A stretch of 64,000 bases of DNA from Heterodera schachtii (taxonomy: Eukaryota; Nematoda; Chromadorea; Rhabditida; Heteroderidae): assembly GCA_023374025.1 (NCBI GenBank), contig SIJG01000030.1, positions 229,178 through 293,177 on the forward strand. Reading direction: 5' to 3'. Below, one piece after another: positions 48,404-60,591 of the stretch. How positions within the stretch are numbered: the first letter of the stretch is position 1; each line of letters opens with the position of its first letter. The notes under the pieces were generated by a model. The model made no database searches, had not been told where the DNA came from, and was given only the letters and a program-made list of their open reading frames with translations. The translations under genes were made by a program, and so were the position numbers.

Positions 48404-49238
48404 GCCGCCGTAGTCGAGTGTGCGGCGGTTTTTTAGCGCAATAAGCTAAATTCAATCTTTTATATTTGACGTTCTTTTACCATTTTCTGACTACTGGTTG
48501 TTTTCTTTTTAATTTATGAATTTCGAATTTTCGTTCGAGTTCGGGTTCGGAATTTTGAAAAACAAAGGTCCTATTCGTGATCAGCGCCACAAATTAGCCT
48601 AGAAAAATTATTTCAAATGTCTTTTGAGTGCTCTTTATAGTGCGGCCAATTGAGTCCCAGCTGAGTTTGGCACTCCAATTCCGGCACTTTTTCTGCCTGA
48701 AAAAGGGCAAGCGCGCCCCTAATTCTATTTTTCCAATCCATTTCGGACATTTTTACATTGATTCTGACCGTTTTTAAGCATTTTTGAATTTGGGGACTAT
48801 GGTCAATATTTTCCGTAACATTTTGATGGCTTGGGACTTCCTTCCTTTCCAATGTTCGATGCTCCTTCCAGTTAGATTTTGGCTCTGCTTTGTCCCCCTC
48901 CTCTCCGCTGCCTTTTTCCTCTCCGTTCCCTTTGCCTTCCTCTTTCTCTCTATTCCGTTATTTTTTCCCACTTTCTTTCTTTCTTCTTCTCCCTCTCTGT
49001 TCCCTAAACTTCCTCTTTCTCTCTTAATTCCGTTCTTTTTTCCTACTTTCTTCTCCTCCCCCCCCCCCCCCCGCTTTTTCCTGTCCTCTTTTTCCTCTTC
49101 CTGTTTTTTCTCCTCATCCTCTTCCCCATTCTCTCCTTTCTTTTTATTTCTCTTTCTCAGGTGCTACGACGTTAAAAAAAAAGTGCAAAAATGGTCATTA
49201 CAAAAAAAGTGCAATAATAATCATTACAATTATTGCAG
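48404..49238. other. Spacer with long pyrimidine-rich tract
   Basis: From about 48,830 to 49,160 the plus strand is dominated by C and T (CTTTCTC-type phrases, and a C run near 49,059-49,073). No gene is supported on either strand. Confidence 0.5.
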
Positions 49239-49395
49239 ATGACCAGCAGACGATTTGGGAAATTTTTGCCCGAAAATTTTACCAATTTTTGCAACAAAAT
49301 TTCGCAATTTCAGCTTTGCCGATGGCGATAATTTTAACAATTTGAGTCGTTTCATTTCACCGACAATTCTCACTGATTTTGATTACTGGACTTAA
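49239..49395 (+). pseudogene. F-box-like family fragment, frameshifted
   Basis: After a TTGCAG, the plus strand reads DDQQTIWEIFARKFY in one frame. After a shift it reads FADGDNFNNLSRFISPTILT and then DFDYW in another. These match the block around WAVFARQIWPIF and SPTILSDL in the intact gene just downstream. The frameshift and lack of other exons make it a decayed duplicate. Confidence 0.6.
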
Positions 49396-49872
49396 TCATT
49401 TCAATCTTCCGTCTCCCATTGAAATTGCTGATGATGGACGAATGGATATGCGAATATACAGAAAACACTCAAAAACAGGAGGCATACAACAGCAACAATA
49501 TTTAGTAAAATCCCATCAAATTCAATATTTCTAATTGCTTAAATTAAAAAAAGGATAATAAAAAGAAATTAAAAATGATTGTTCTATAATTAATCTGTGA
49601 CTTGTCGATTGGAAATGCATTAATTAATCTGTGACTGAGCCTTTTAAAGCTCTATTAATTTGCTATAAATAGTGTCATTAACATTTTTGACCATTTATTG
49701 TGGGGCAGAGGAACTTAAATGACTCAATTGTTGATGCATTTGGTGAGATTTTACAAAATATTTGCCTTTAGGCCGCCTGTTTAATTTTTCTAATTTTTCG
49801 CATACATTTTCAATTTAATAGTCACAAATTACGAAAAAAGTGTGCTTCGGAACTGCAGCAAAAAAAAAAAAA
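49396..49872. other. Spacer upstream of the F-box-like gene
   Basis: AT-rich and without recognised signals. It contains a duplicated phrase TTAATTAATCTGTGACT (near 49,590 and 49,620). Confidence 0.35.
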
Positions 49873-52160
49873 ATGAAAAGACGGTAAGTATTTTTTTTAA
49901 TTGAGTTTTTCGGCCACTTCTATAGAGTAGGGGTCGAAAAAACCAAAGGTTTTGTAGCCGACAAAAAAACTTATTTTTCGACCCCTATTGTATAGAAGTG
50001 TCAATTTTCATTTTCCCAATTTCTTTTCCATGTTTCAGTTGGATTTGTAACGATGTTTGGCTGAACATTCTCCCCTTCTTTGACCGTCCCCAACTCGGCC
50101 TCGAATTGGCACTGATTTCTTACCGTTTCGATGCTTTGGTGGACAAACATTTTGATGGAAAAAGCGAATTGACAATTTGGAGACAAATGACAATTCGCAA
50201 GGACATTCGAACAAAGCCGAAACTGTCTGAATGGATCGATGGCAAATTTGTGGCATTTCCGTTGCCGGACCATCCGCTGCCCAACAAAATCCGATTTAAG
50301 GACCTTCGGATTGAGTAATTTATTAAAGCATTTGTGGGTAATACTGTAGCTGGTACCACCCATTTTTTGAAAAAAAAAACCAAAAATTTTAATGATATAA
50401 AACAAGTTTTCTGGGTCACTACTGATCACGAATACGGTGCCCATTTCGATAAACTCCGAACCCCGAACCCGAGAAAAAATCGAAAATTCAAACTTTTAGA
50501 TTTAGTTTTTTGTTCAAATTTTTTTTGGGGGGGGCAGCTACAGTATTATTACCCATTTGTGTATGTTAAAGCATTGTATAATTTATTTATTCAGGTACAT
50601 TGACCATTCCGTGATCACATTTCTCCGTTCCAACAAGCACATTTGGGACAGAAAGGGCATCAATTTGGAGTTGAATGTGTCTTCGGGCAAAACAATCGAT
50701 AACATCCAGCAGATTTGGGCGGTTTTTGCCCGTCAAATTTGGCCCATTTTTACGATGGCCAAATTGCACAATTTGTCTGTTTCCGCCGATTGTGACCATC
50801 TCGTCAGTTTGCTGCGCCTCACATCGCCAACAATTCTCTCCGATCTCAACATTAATTCAATTTGTGCCGCCGATGTGCTTGCTAATGATGATGATGATGG
50901 GCCAATTGCAATTTGTGCCGGCCAAGCGTTGGCCAAATGGTTGCACACTCCGAGCAAAGATGGCCAACCGAAGCGTTTGTTTTACCCTGATTATTTGTGT
51001 CAACCAAATCTTGAATGGATCAACAATTTCAAACAGGTGGCCGACCAAATTTTCATCAACCGACTGACTAATTGATTATAAAAGCCTTTGAGGCAATCGT
51101 GAAGAATGGGCGTCCCTCCCATATTCTCTCATTTATTACTTTAGGAAGAAAATATGAACCTTGAGGTTTTCGGGGGCGCTAATTTGTAAGCACGAACCCT
51201 AATGTCCCATTTTGTACAATTTCGAACCCCGAACTCGAACAAAAGTAGAAAACCCATTTTTCACCAAAATCTACCTTTATTATCCAAAATCGATGCAAAT
51301 GCATGAAATGGGCATGAATCCCTCCTATTTTCTATTTCATTCCTTGCATTTGAATCGGTTTGGCCAATAAAGGTGGATTATGGTGAAAAACGAGTTCTCG
51401 ACTTTTGTTCGAGTTCGGGTCTGGAGTTCAAAAAACTTAGAATTTTTAATGAAAAAATCTTTGAAAGTTTTTTATAAGAAAATTCTAAGAAAAAAGTTTT
51501 TTCGAGAAATTTTCAGCGATTTTTTTGAAATTTTTTTGAAAAGTCTTAGTAACTTAGAATTTTCTTATAAAAAGCTTTCTAAGATTTTTTCCTTGAAAAT
51601 TTCGATTAATAAATTAAAATTTCTTGGGGGGAAACGGCAGGCGCGGGACGTAGTAGACCCTCGAAAACTTTATGGGACTTTAAAAGTTTTAATTTTTTGA
51701 AAAGTTTAGAACCCTCCCCCCATTCTTAACGATTGCCGCCTTTGATTTGCGCGTGTTTCTCATGTTTAGACATTTCTCTGTGCCACCGTTTCGGTCAGTT
51801 ACACTGTACAATTTGTTGTTTTGTACGCGTCAACACAAATTGTGCCATTTGAATGGGTGAACGAACGGACCAACGAAAAGCTGACATTGATGAAGAAAAA
51901 AGGAAGGCCTAGTGCTTTAATTTGGTGGATAATGACGCGATGCCAAATTGTTGGGCACATGAAGCCGAAAGACGAAAATTTGGATGCCAATTTGAACAAT
52001 GTCCAATTTACTTTATGGGACGGCAATGATAGCATTGGGTGAGCAGCAACGGCAGCAATTTTAAATTTTATCGGAAAATAAAGCATTTAGGCCATTGTCG
52101 CCACCAGTGGAAGAAAAAGAAGAAGCGGATCAAAGCAACAAAAATTATAAATGCAATTGA
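49873..52160 (+). CDS. F-box-like family protein, cyst-nematode type (5 exons, 355 aa)
   Basis: Exons 49,873-49,883, 50,039-50,314, 50,595-51,036, 51,770-52,038 and 52,091-52,160, all GT-AG and in phase. The first exon is only 11 bases. The N-terminus (residues 5-45) has the F-box-like helix pattern CNDVWLNILPFFDRPQLG and RFDALVDKHF. The middle has YIDHSVITFL, FARQIWPIF and the hallmark GQALAKWLHTPSKDGQPKRL. The C-terminal part has IVPFEWVNERTNEKLTL. This order matches a large family I recall from Globodera genomes; function is not established, and an F-box role in ubiquitin ligases would be inference. If intron 4 is retained the protein ends at 52,042 with 333 residues. The introns carry a palindrome and a MITE. 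Confidence 0.75.
49917..50002. repeat. Palindrome in intron 1 of the F-box-like gene
   Basis: CACTTCTATA plus AGGGGTCGAAAAA on the left is mirrored by TTTTTCGACCCCT plus TATAGAAGTG on the right, giving stems of about 25 bp. It fills half of the 155-base intron. Confidence 0.75.
50336..50565. mobile_element. MITE in intron 2 of the F-box-like gene
   Basis: The ends GGGTAATACTGTAGCTG and CAGCTACAGTATTATTACCC are inverted. CATTTGTG flanks both sides (50,329-50,336 and 50,563-50,570), an apparent 8-bp target duplication. The interior holds one arm of the CTGATCACGAAT family. Confidence 0.75.
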
Positions 52161-52837
52161 TTCCCGAAAATAGTTTGATTTCTTGGTATAAATTATTGGT
52201 TTGTAAATTTGTCCTTATTAAAAAAACCTTTAAAATATTTAATAATTTCCAGTTACAATAGAAATATAACCAAAATAATATTTTGTTAATAAAAGTTTTT
52301 TTTTTCGTGATTTGCACCTAAAAAGCGTTAATAAAAAATAAATAATTGTTTTTTGCCTATTTTAGTGCCTATTCGAGGATTTTTTTTCATAAAACGGACT
52401 ATTTTCTAAAAATATATTCGAGTTAAAGCATTGAACTGAAAATTGTTTAATTTGAAAAATAAAAAATAGACGTTTAGAAACAAAAATCAAGAGCTTACAA
52501 ATTAACAATAATTTAATGAGGATTACAACCTTATTAAAGGCCGGCATCGATCGTTTAATAGCCTTTTCTGCTTCCTTTACCGATCATTAAGTTATTTTAA
52601 CAGAATTGAAAGAAGAAGATAGACACTGGAATTCGTAGAAAGCGAACGCCAAGGTAAAAGTTTAAGTGCAACAACAGGATTAAGCAATCCGACCTTTTTT
52701 GCCTATTTACGTGTAATTGCTTATAGAATGCCCGAATAAATAATTTGACTCGAATATATTTTTAGGAAATAGTCCGTTTTATGCAAATAAATTATTATTT
52801 TTAATTTTAATTTACTGTCGGATTGTCCAACTGTCGG
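52161..52837. other. Spacer with a large inverted repeat
   Basis: The segments CATAAAACGGACTATTTTCT plus AAAAATATATTCGAGT (52,389-52,424) and their inverse (about 52,749-52,786) face each other across about 325 bp. This is probably another degraded MITE. No gene is seen. Confidence 0.55.
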
Positions 52838-52927
52838 ATGCGTCCCAGGCCAACTGCGTCCCAGGCCAACTGCGTCCCGGGCCAACTGCGTCCCGGGCCA
52901 ACTGCGTCCCGGGCCAACTGCGTCCCA
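52838..52927 (+). repeat. 16-bp minisatellite
   Basis: Five to six copies of a 16-bp unit, CAACTGCGTCCCGGGC, some with CCCAGGC. A CTGTCGGATTGTCC phrase precedes it, resembling the CAATCCGTCAG repeats of other elements. Confidence 0.85.
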
Positions 52928-53861
52928 AAATAATTTTATTTTATTTTTTAAATTCCATTGAATAAGGATTTTTAAAAATAGCGAAATTTTGAAGAAAAAA
53001 AAGCTGGACTCTATGTGGCCCTATCCTCGTTTCCAAGCCAAGGCCAAGCTCTGTTTTTCCTCAAAAATTTTGTAACCCTCTGTAGGATTTTAATTTTCCC
53101 GAATTTTCAAAAATCTGGGGGTGTATAGCAGGCGGGATGGATTACCAAACACCTAAATATTACGGAATTCGGTTCTGTTCTATGGAGTACACTTACAGTA
53201 TGGACGTGACGGGATCCCGCGGGACTAAATTCGGGATCCCACCGACCTATCTCTGGTCTCTAGTGTACTGTTGTCTTCAGCCGAAAGGAAAATGACGAAA
53301 GGACCTGGAAACATTTTTATTCAGTGTTCATTAACCAGGAAACTTTTCAAATTTTTCATGCACTTAAAATTGTTGCACACTTATTCCGAGGTCCAACTGT
53401 CGGACTGTCCGGGAGGTGCACTCAGGGCTACAAAAGCTATCAAAGTTTTAAAATTTGGTTCATTTTGAGCGAACTTATGAATAGTTTTCTGTCAAAATTT
53501 TTCCATTTGATGGATTTTTACTAACGCCCCAGCACCGTCAGCCCATTAATTAATTCCAATTAATTCATTAATCTTTCGATTGATATTAAATATTCGTTTT
53601 TCATTGAAAACTTTCTCAGAATTAAAAACGAAACAAGCAAATGTAATTATTTAATTAAATTTGTCAAATTGGTGTTTGTAGCCATGTCTTGAAAATGCGC
53701 AGGTGTCTTCAAATTGCCATTAATTTGATTGTACCTTTTTTCTAATGACTTTCACTCTAAGTTTTTACAAGACAAAAAAAAATTAATTTAAAATAATCGA
53801 AACTAATCACATCCATCCCCAAACAATATTTTCAAAATCCGTTTAAATTAAACCAATAAAA
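52928..53861. other. Spacer upstream of the receptor gene
   Basis: No coding region supported. Open frames at 53,271-53,524 are short and lack conserved features. Confidence 0.4.
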
Positions 53862-56252
53862 ATGAATGAAACGCAAACAAATGGCCAAACCGAACCATTG
53901 AAGGTAATGTGTAGGGTTCCCAATTATATGGGCTTAAAATGGCTAAAATATGGACATAATTTTTTCCTAATTTAGGGTTTAATTTCTCAAAATTTCTTTA
54001 AATTTGCAAAATGTAAAATAAAACTTTTAAAATGGCAACTTTGGTATTAAAAATCATTTTAGAAGGATTTAGCAATTTGTAGCGAATCAGCCCGAAAAGC
54101 GAAATTTTCGCTTTTTGCTTATTTTTGACATAAATTAAGCAATTTTTAAGAAATTTTAAATTTATCAATGTTGTCGAGAAAATTTTGCTAAAAAATGTTT
54201 TTTCCGGAAAATTTTACGGTCTTTTGGAGTCAAAAGCAATTTAGTTGATGGGGCCGTACTAAAAGAGATTTTACGGGAAAATGTTAAAATATGGACAAAT
54301 CGAGAAAGATGAAAAAATATGAAAAAATATAATTGGGACCCCTATTAATGTGCATTAAAATATTTTAAAAAATTCAAATAAATCAAGGTCTGTGCTGCTG
54401 ATCAGCATCTGTGTTGGACTGTGACAATTTATGCCCTTGCTTTTGTCATTTTAACAATTGGTGGCATTTTGTCCAATGTTTCTTTGATTTTCATCACCAT
54501 TCAGACAACGTTTGTTACAATATTTAATTAATTAGTTGATTCATTAAACTAATATTTTTAATTCAAAAATTAAAAAAAATTTAAAGAACATTCCGTGGCT
54601 CCGTCAACATTTTGCTGGCATTTTATTCATTGTGCGAAATTGGCAATTTGAGTGGCAATTTTTTGTCCATTTTCTCCGCATTTTCTGGCCAATATTTTAT
54701 GCCTTTTAAAAGGGCATTTTATTTTACAATTGTTGCTTTAATTAGCGCCAGTTGTGCTGTCCATTTGCTGTTTTTCATTGGCATTGAGCGACTTTTTGTT
54801 GTGCTTTTTCCGCTTAAGTAAAAATTTATAATTTTATTTTTTAATTTAATTAAATTAAAAATATTATTTTTTAGACATTTAAAAAAACAAATTTTTCTTC
54901 CCATTGTATTTGTGCTTTTTACAATTCAAGTAATTTGTTGCGCCGTTTACCTCTTCATTTCTTCTAATTGTTATGCTGCGAAAATGAATTCGCTCGAAGT
55001 GTTGGGCAATTATTATGAAATTTGCGGCATAATTTATAAAAATGTTCGGTTTTATTAAAATAATAATTTAATTAAAAATTAAATAAATATTCATTAAAAT
55101 TATTTTTAGAACCAATGTTCAATAGGAGAATTTGGAAATGAAGGGTCGATTATTATTTTATGTACAGTGATTGTTTATGCATTAATTGCAGTTACTCTTC
55201 ACTGTCGAAAGGGTCGATTCTCAAGAAATTAAATAATTAATTTTCAGTTTTTATTTACCGTATTTCCTAAAATAGAACCCCCGAGGGTTTTTATTTTTTA
55301 ACCCCCTCAAAAGGGAGGCTTTATTTGGAAAATATTGATCATATGGCCCAAAGCCCAAAATGGCCAAAATTCATACCAATCGATAGCACTCGGTCTGTAA
55401 TGGAAGAATCCGAAAGATTTTTTTGCGGAAACAAATCTCTGAAGAATTACAGACCCGAGTCTGAAATGGCCAAATGGCTTTGGGACTGAACCGTCCACTG
55501 ACTTAAAATACATGGAATTCCGACAAAATACATATCAATCGCTTCCTCAGGGTCTGGTTATTGGTCCTCAAAAACGTTTAACCTGTCTTAACTGGTTCAG
55601 TCGAAAAATAGTAAAAATTCGTCAAATTTGAAAATTAAATTTCATGGATAAGTTTCCGCATAAAAAATTCTTTCGGATTAGTCCAATACAGACCAAGAGC
55701 TATCGATGGTAAATATTTTGGCCATTTTGGGCACTGGGCCATATGATCGGTATTTTACCCTTTATTTTAGGGGGGGGGATTCTAATTTAATGGAGGGTTG
55801 TTTTTTAGAAAATACGGTAAATCATTTTGCCATAAATAATTAATTTTCGTTTTTTTAATTTAAATCATTTTGCCATTTTCAGGCCCTTCCAATTCCAACT
55901 CGGCCCATTTTAACAATCGAATATTCCGATCACTTTTCACCATTATCTCTGTGAATTTTGGTGGCTATTTAATAGGAATTTGTTGTTTGATGATAACCAA
56001 ATCAATAAACATCGATAACAGTGATTTGCTTGTATGGCACATTTCTCAATTTTCTGGCATTTTGACGCACATCAGTGCCTCATCAAATGGGCCAATCCTT
56101 TATTTGACAAGGTTAATTTAAAAAAAAATAATAAAATTAATTTTATTCCGTTGTTTTTTAGCTCCGAATATCGTGATGCTTTCCAAAAAGAATTGTCATT
56201 TTTCAAAATATTGTTTTATAGAAGCTCTTCTGTGGTTGTTCCTCAGCAGTGA
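53862..56252 (+). CDS. Srsx-like serpentine receptor (7 exons, 328 aa)
   Basis: Exons 53,862-53,903, 54,388-54,509, 54,587-54,817, 54,875-55,043, 55,110-55,212, 55,883-56,111 and 56,162-56,252, in phase. Seven hydrophobic segments can be followed, starting with TIYALAFVILTIGGILSNVS. After TM1 the phrase RGSVNILLAFYSLCEI, and after TM3 FFIGIERLFVVLFPLK (an ERL in place of DRY), are typical of nematode srsx-type chemoreceptors. Exon 6 has RIFRSLFTIISVNFGGYL and NGPILYLTSSEYRDAF, the TM7 region. Likely a plasma-membrane chemosensory GPCR; ligand unknown. Exon 2 could instead start at 54,400, removing four residues. Intron 5 (670 bases) is expanded by a MITE. Confidence 0.8.
55257..55823. mobile_element. 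Larger ACCGTATTT MITE in receptor intron 5
   Basis: Starts TACCGTATTTCCTAAAATAG and ends TTTAGAAAATACGGTA. Inner inverted segments include GGCCATTTTGGGC and its inverse around 55,347 and 55,718, and ATCGATAG/CTATCGAT. It belongs to the family of the element at 43,646-43,765. Confidence 0.75.
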
Positions 56253-57298
56253 AAAATCAGTCAATTCGTGTGCCATTTGTTCAATAAAAATTAGAGTTTT
56301 ATACTTTTAACAAATACCCAAAATTAGTCTAAATTTCCCGGGCTAAAAAAATGAAAAAAAAATTTCAAATTTTCAAAAGTCATATTCGTATTTGAATATT
56401 CTGTGGAGTTTGTCAATGTTTTGTAAATATTTTTGGCATTTTTAAATTTTTCATGTAACAGAAATTCTTTAACAAAAATGTCTATAAAAATGATTTTTTT
56501 TTGTTGAAGCAATGACAGTTTTTGGCGACATGTGAAAAAAAAATCAAAAATTTTCCACTAAATAAATCAGTCGAAAAATAATCTCCCCGTCTCCTTTATC
56601 CCCCTATCTAATTATCCCCCCCCCCCTTTCTGAGGAGGTTGAAAAATGATCCCTCCGGGGCGATAATTAGAGAATTACGGTAAATCAAAATACAGTGATG
56701 CAAACAATTTTTGAGTGTTTTATTTCGAGGGCTTCCGGTAAATGGGACACCAATGAAAAATTGGACAATATTGGATTTAAAAATAATTAAATTAAAAAGT
56801 TTTTTTTATTTGCGCAAATATTTTTATGGAAATAAATATTGTTATAATTCTTTTTTAGCACAAGCAGAAAAAATCCATGATATCATTCAGAAAGAAAAAA
56901 ATGTTTTCTTTTAGACAGGGTTCCCATTTTTTGTGCATTTTTTGGCACATTGATCAACCATCGCCCCTATTGAAAGTTTTTAAAAAATTGGAATTTGATT
57001 TTTCACTTACTTTTTAAAGTAATTTCTTTTTAGGAAATCAAAAATGGAATTCAATAAACTAAATTAGCGATAAAAACACTCCAAAGACCATTTCCAAATT
57101 CAATTCAAACGACAAAACCGTAAAAGCCAATATTCACAAATTAGTGTGTGAATTTCTTGTAATGTGTTTAAAAATTAAATTTGGGAGAAACAAAATTTGA
57201 TTAATTTCAAATAGTGTCACAACTTTACATTTTTTCGATAAATTTTCCACAACAAAATATGCATTGTCAGAAGCGAACAAATTTTTAATGGGATGACC
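56253..57298. other. Spacer with a partial ACCGTATTT element
   Basis: A partial MITE is at about 56,590-56,695 (CTAATTAT plus C run, TTGAAAAATGATCC, ATAATTAGAG, TTACGGTAA). No gene recognised. Confidence 0.4.
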
Positions 57299-57370
57299 TG
57301 AACTGTAGCTCATACGGTAAGAGCACTGGTTTGGGTGGGAAGCCGATCGCCGGGCGACAAGAAATTTGGG
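57299..57370 (+). other. tRNA-like A-box fragment
   Basis: TGTAGCTCATACGGTAAGAG followed by CACTGGTTTGGG resembles a tRNA D-arm and anticodon arm, but the expected GGTTCGANTCC is replaced by a poor sequence and no acceptor stem closes. It is probably a tRNA-derived relic. Confidence 0.3.
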
Positions 57371-57439
57371 CATTGTATGACATTGATTGGAAAATTGAAA
57401 GACTAAAAAACCGGGACAGGAGGGTTCATTGCCAGCGGT

Positions 57440-57705
57440 TTCATTGCCAGCCCAGTTTTCGGGCTATAACTTTTTTCATTGTTGACCAAATCTAACAATC
57501 TTGGTATCATTCGAAAGCCCTTCACAAGCTCTATTAACCTTACAAAAAAAAATTGCTTGTAAAAAAGTTATTAAGAAAAAAACTCAGAATTTCGACTTGT
57601 TCGCAATTTCATGTTATAACTTTTTTGGTAATTGTCTAATCGTGAAACAATAGCTAGAAATAGCTTCTAAACACGATAAGCTTTCGAATGATACCAAGTC
57701 GGCCA
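57440..57705. mobile_element. Repeat with GGTATCATTCGAAAGC inverted arms
   Basis: Left arm GCTATAACTTTTTTCATTG then CTTGGTATCATTCGAAAGC; right arm GCTTTCGAATGATACCAAG. Shared with the interiors of the elements at 46,533-46,962 and 60,231-60,591. The right end is incomplete here. Confidence 0.6.
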
Positions 57706-58229
57706 TCCTTATTTTTTCTTGATAAAATAGTCACATTCTGCCACCAATTTGAAAATTATGAGTTTATTTAAAAAATCAGAACAAATTTTGGTCGCTACCT
57801 CAAAATCTGACAAACCAAGACATTTTCATTTTATCATATTTGGAGCTTCCAAATCAGGACATTTCTGATAAATCAGGACAGATCGCACCCCTGACCTTGA
57901 CGAACACAGAGGGATTTGCGCTTAAGACCTTTCCCTCTAATGCCATTTGCTGGCGCATTTTCATAATCAGCAACGAAATGTTAGCATCGCAAAATTCTTT
58001 AAGCATCCCTTTTAACCAATTTCTTGATGAATGCATCTGATCCCGGCCTTCTGTTTATGTTGCATCCAATTGGTCATTTCATGAAATAAAGCAGAAACTT
58101 AAGTCCACTATTTGTGAGAAAGCCAATGGCAAGAATATAAAATATAAAACAATTATGCATCTATTGCATCGTTATGTTTAACTTAATTGAATAAAAATTA
58201 AAATAAAGATTTTGTTTCATAAAAAAAAT
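57706..58229. other. Spacer, no supported gene
   Basis: Open frames on both strands at 57,840-58,040 are not supported by splice signals or a recognised family. Confidence 0.35.
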
Positions 58230-58234
58230 ATTTT

Positions 58235-58500
58235 TTACATAAAAATCAAAAATGAAAATTATAAAATGTATTAGCATGTAGAGGATTCGAACCTGAGACC
58301 CAAAAAATTTTGACTAACGCACTACCTCTACACCAATAGATGCTTACAGTGTAGTGAAATAATTATTTCCTTTCTTTTTGGCACGTCATAACTCGGCATT
58401 CGTGCTCATTTCGCAGCAAATAAAAACATTTTTCTTAAAAAACCACCAAGTTTCATTTGGAAATCCCACGGACACCTGGGGACCTTCCTTTGTCAATGAC
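58235..58500 (-). mobile_element. Solo arm related to the 888-1918 transposon, with tRNA-like boxes
   Basis: In plus-strand order it has the inverse of a B box (GGATTCGAACC, 58,287), an inverse A box (CACTACCTCTACACCAATAG), CATAACTCGGC, then CACCAAGTTTCATTTGGAAA and CTGGGGACCTTCCTTTG. The right arm of the first transposon has the same order of tRNA-like segment, CATAACTCGGC, CACCAAGTTTCATCCCGAAA and a TGGGGGCCTCTCCTTTG end. The tRNA part differs in sequence between the two. Confidence 0.6.
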
Positions 58501-59199
58501 GAAACGATCGGCCACCAAATAAGCATGGCATTCATTAAATAGGTACAAAAACACTCGAACATTTTATGACATTAATGTAGAAATAAATAAACAATCAAAA
58601 AATGTTCATCAGCAGCGGCTGCATCGGACTTTGTGAAGCCATTCATCCTTCGTACCATTGAAAGGTATGCGACGATAGAATCGAAAAAATCCGCTGACTC
58701 CCGCCGATTGCAACGGTCGGTTGGCACTGCGCGGATGTGCCGGGCTCAGCTGGCCCACAAATGATGGGTCTGTTTGTTTTTGAAAAATAATGGCATAAAA
58801 ATTAATTAATTTGTTTCAAAATCGAGTTCAAAAACCATCCCACCCTCAATTTGTTGTCGATATTCCATGTTGTATCGCACAGTTCCCAGCACACTCATGT
58901 CCTGCCGATGGCACGTCTCTTTTGGTCCAGTGGGCTTGTAAACGCAAAAAACGGTAGACCCAATTGGCACAATACAGTCGGGCTCGGCGGCACAAAGCAA
59001 AGCCATGCAAAATTATTGTTGTTTATCAATCAACAGTTAATGAATTTTCTCAATTTAATTGGTAGGCGAAGAATATTAAAAATTCCGCCCGTTTCCCTCC
59101 CCATAAGAATTTTATGAATGTTTGGAACATTGTGTTGGCAAATTTTGTTCAAAATAATTTTTAATAAGTCTATCAAAGTTTTCCAACTCAAACTTTATA

Positions 59200-59325
59200 T
59201 CGTATTTCCTCTAATAGAGCCCCCGGGGCTCTATTTTTCAACCACCCTCAAAAGGGTGGGTTTATTCAGGGCGGCTCTAATTCAGGGGGGTCTATAGTAT
59301 TATAGGAATTTCGGTATGTATAATT
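59200..59325. mobile_element. Partial ACCGTATTT-type MITE
   Basis: CGTATTTCCTCTAATAGAGC, then CTCTATTTTTCAACC, CCTCAAAAGGG and ATTTCGGTATG. It lies in an intron of the DUF1647-like gene and matches the family at 43,646 and 55,257. Confidence 0.55.
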
Positions 59326-59825
59326 CGAGATTTCAAAAAACGAAATATACATCTTAAAAATCGAATTTTTGTCAGCCCCCCCCCCCCGAAGCCAAGGGTC
59401 TGGCTACGCCATTGGGTATACCGTATCCATTTAAAGATGATTAACTTATCAAAGTACAGTACTCTGTCCACTACCATTTCATCACTTGTCGCGTTTGCTC
59501 TGATTTGTGCAGCATGACGAGGCCCGCCTCAAACATTGGTGGGTCAAATTCGCTGACGGGCGGATACGTTCCAACCAATTCCCATCTTCGCGTTGGCTCA
59601 AAATTGATGTACAGTGGCAAAAATTCGTACATTCCTGAGCAAATTGTGCGTTAATTAGTCAATCAATTGGCTAATTGAGCCAATTAGCGATGGAGACTGA
59701 CGCCTTTTCAATAATTTCCATATTTTTTACTCGTCATTTCTTGAAACATTTATTTTTACCGGGGTGAGTTGCCATGTTCGTTGAGTGAAGAGCAACTAAA
59801 TTGAAACCAATTAAGTGCTCATTAA

Positions 59826-60221
59826 TAAGGATACGATTTTTTGAGTCTAAAAACAGCCAAAATCGGTAGGTTTTAGGTCCTAAAAACCCCCAAAATAGGT
59901 ACTAAAAATGGAAAATAGGCACTAAAGCCCTCAAATTTTGGGTGTAAAATAATAAATTTATTCAAAAAGGTGACAAAATTAAGCTAAATTAAATCTGTTA
60001 GAGATTAAATAGTTATTAAAATCAAAAATAAGTTTAGAGCAAAACGCTAAAATAAGTTTTTCAAAAAATTTTTAGGGTCCAAAATAAAAGCGAGATAAAA
60101 TAGGCACAAAACTCAAAAAATATCTTACAACCATCAAAAAAAATCTTTTTTTTTCGTGGGGTTCAGGCGACCAGAAGCTCAGAAAAAACAGTGGGCAAAA
60201 ACCTAAAAATCGTATCCCTTA
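59826..60221. mobile_element. hAT-like MITE (TAAGGATACG ends)
   Basis: The ends TAAGGATACGATTTTT and AAAAATCGTATCCCTTA are inverted. CTCATTAA flanks both sides exactly (59,818-59,825; 60,222-60,229), an 8-bp duplication. Confidence 0.8.
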
Positions 60222-60230
60222 CTCATTAAG

Positions 60231-60591
60231 TGGTGGGGTTCGGTTTATTCTGAGCAAAGTTTAAAGCATCATAACTTTTCGTTCAGCTAGCCAAGTTTAA
60301 TAAGATTGGTATCATTCGAAAGCCCCACGTGTTTAGAAGCTTTTGATAAGCTATTTCTAAGCGATTGAAAAACGTTTAAAAACGTTGCAACATGAATACT
60401 GCACAAAAGTCAGAACTTTTGCATATTTTTACTTATAACTTTTTTACCTGTCGGTATATCTTTGTGTTTTTTTGGAAAGCCAATAGAGCTTGTCAATAGC
60501 TTTCGAATGATACCAAGTTTATTGGATATGGTCAACAAAGAAAACAGTTATGATGCTCTAAACTTGTCTCAGACTAAACTGTCCCGGTCAG
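60231..60591. mobile_element. Second element at the same target (CTCATTAA)
   Basis: Begins just after the CTCATTAAG that closes the previous element and ends before another GCTCATTAAG (60,592-60,600). The ends are imperfect inverted repeats: TTCGGTTTATTCTGAG on the left, CTCAGACTAAACTG on the right, with AGCATCATAACT inside each. The interior has the GGTATCATTCGAAAGC arms. Confidence 0.65.

Noticed and set aside
48613..48852. Minus-strand frame with DWKNRIRGALALFQAEKVPE and a normal amino-acid mix
   Set aside because: It reads a little like a real C-terminal exon, but no splice partner, family match or upstream exon could be found; next to a pyrimidine tract. Left unannotated.
49059..49073. 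C homopolymer as a biological signal
   Set aside because: Homopolymer lengths here and at 37,088 and 40,750 are likely to be unreliable and show no link to genes.
57299..57370. Functional tRNA gene
   Set aside because: Only the D-arm side is convincing; the T-arm and acceptor stem fail.
57854..58036. Minus-strand frame with RNWLKGMLKEFCDANISLLI
   Set aside because: Possible exon remnant, but with no convincing splice sites or known family.
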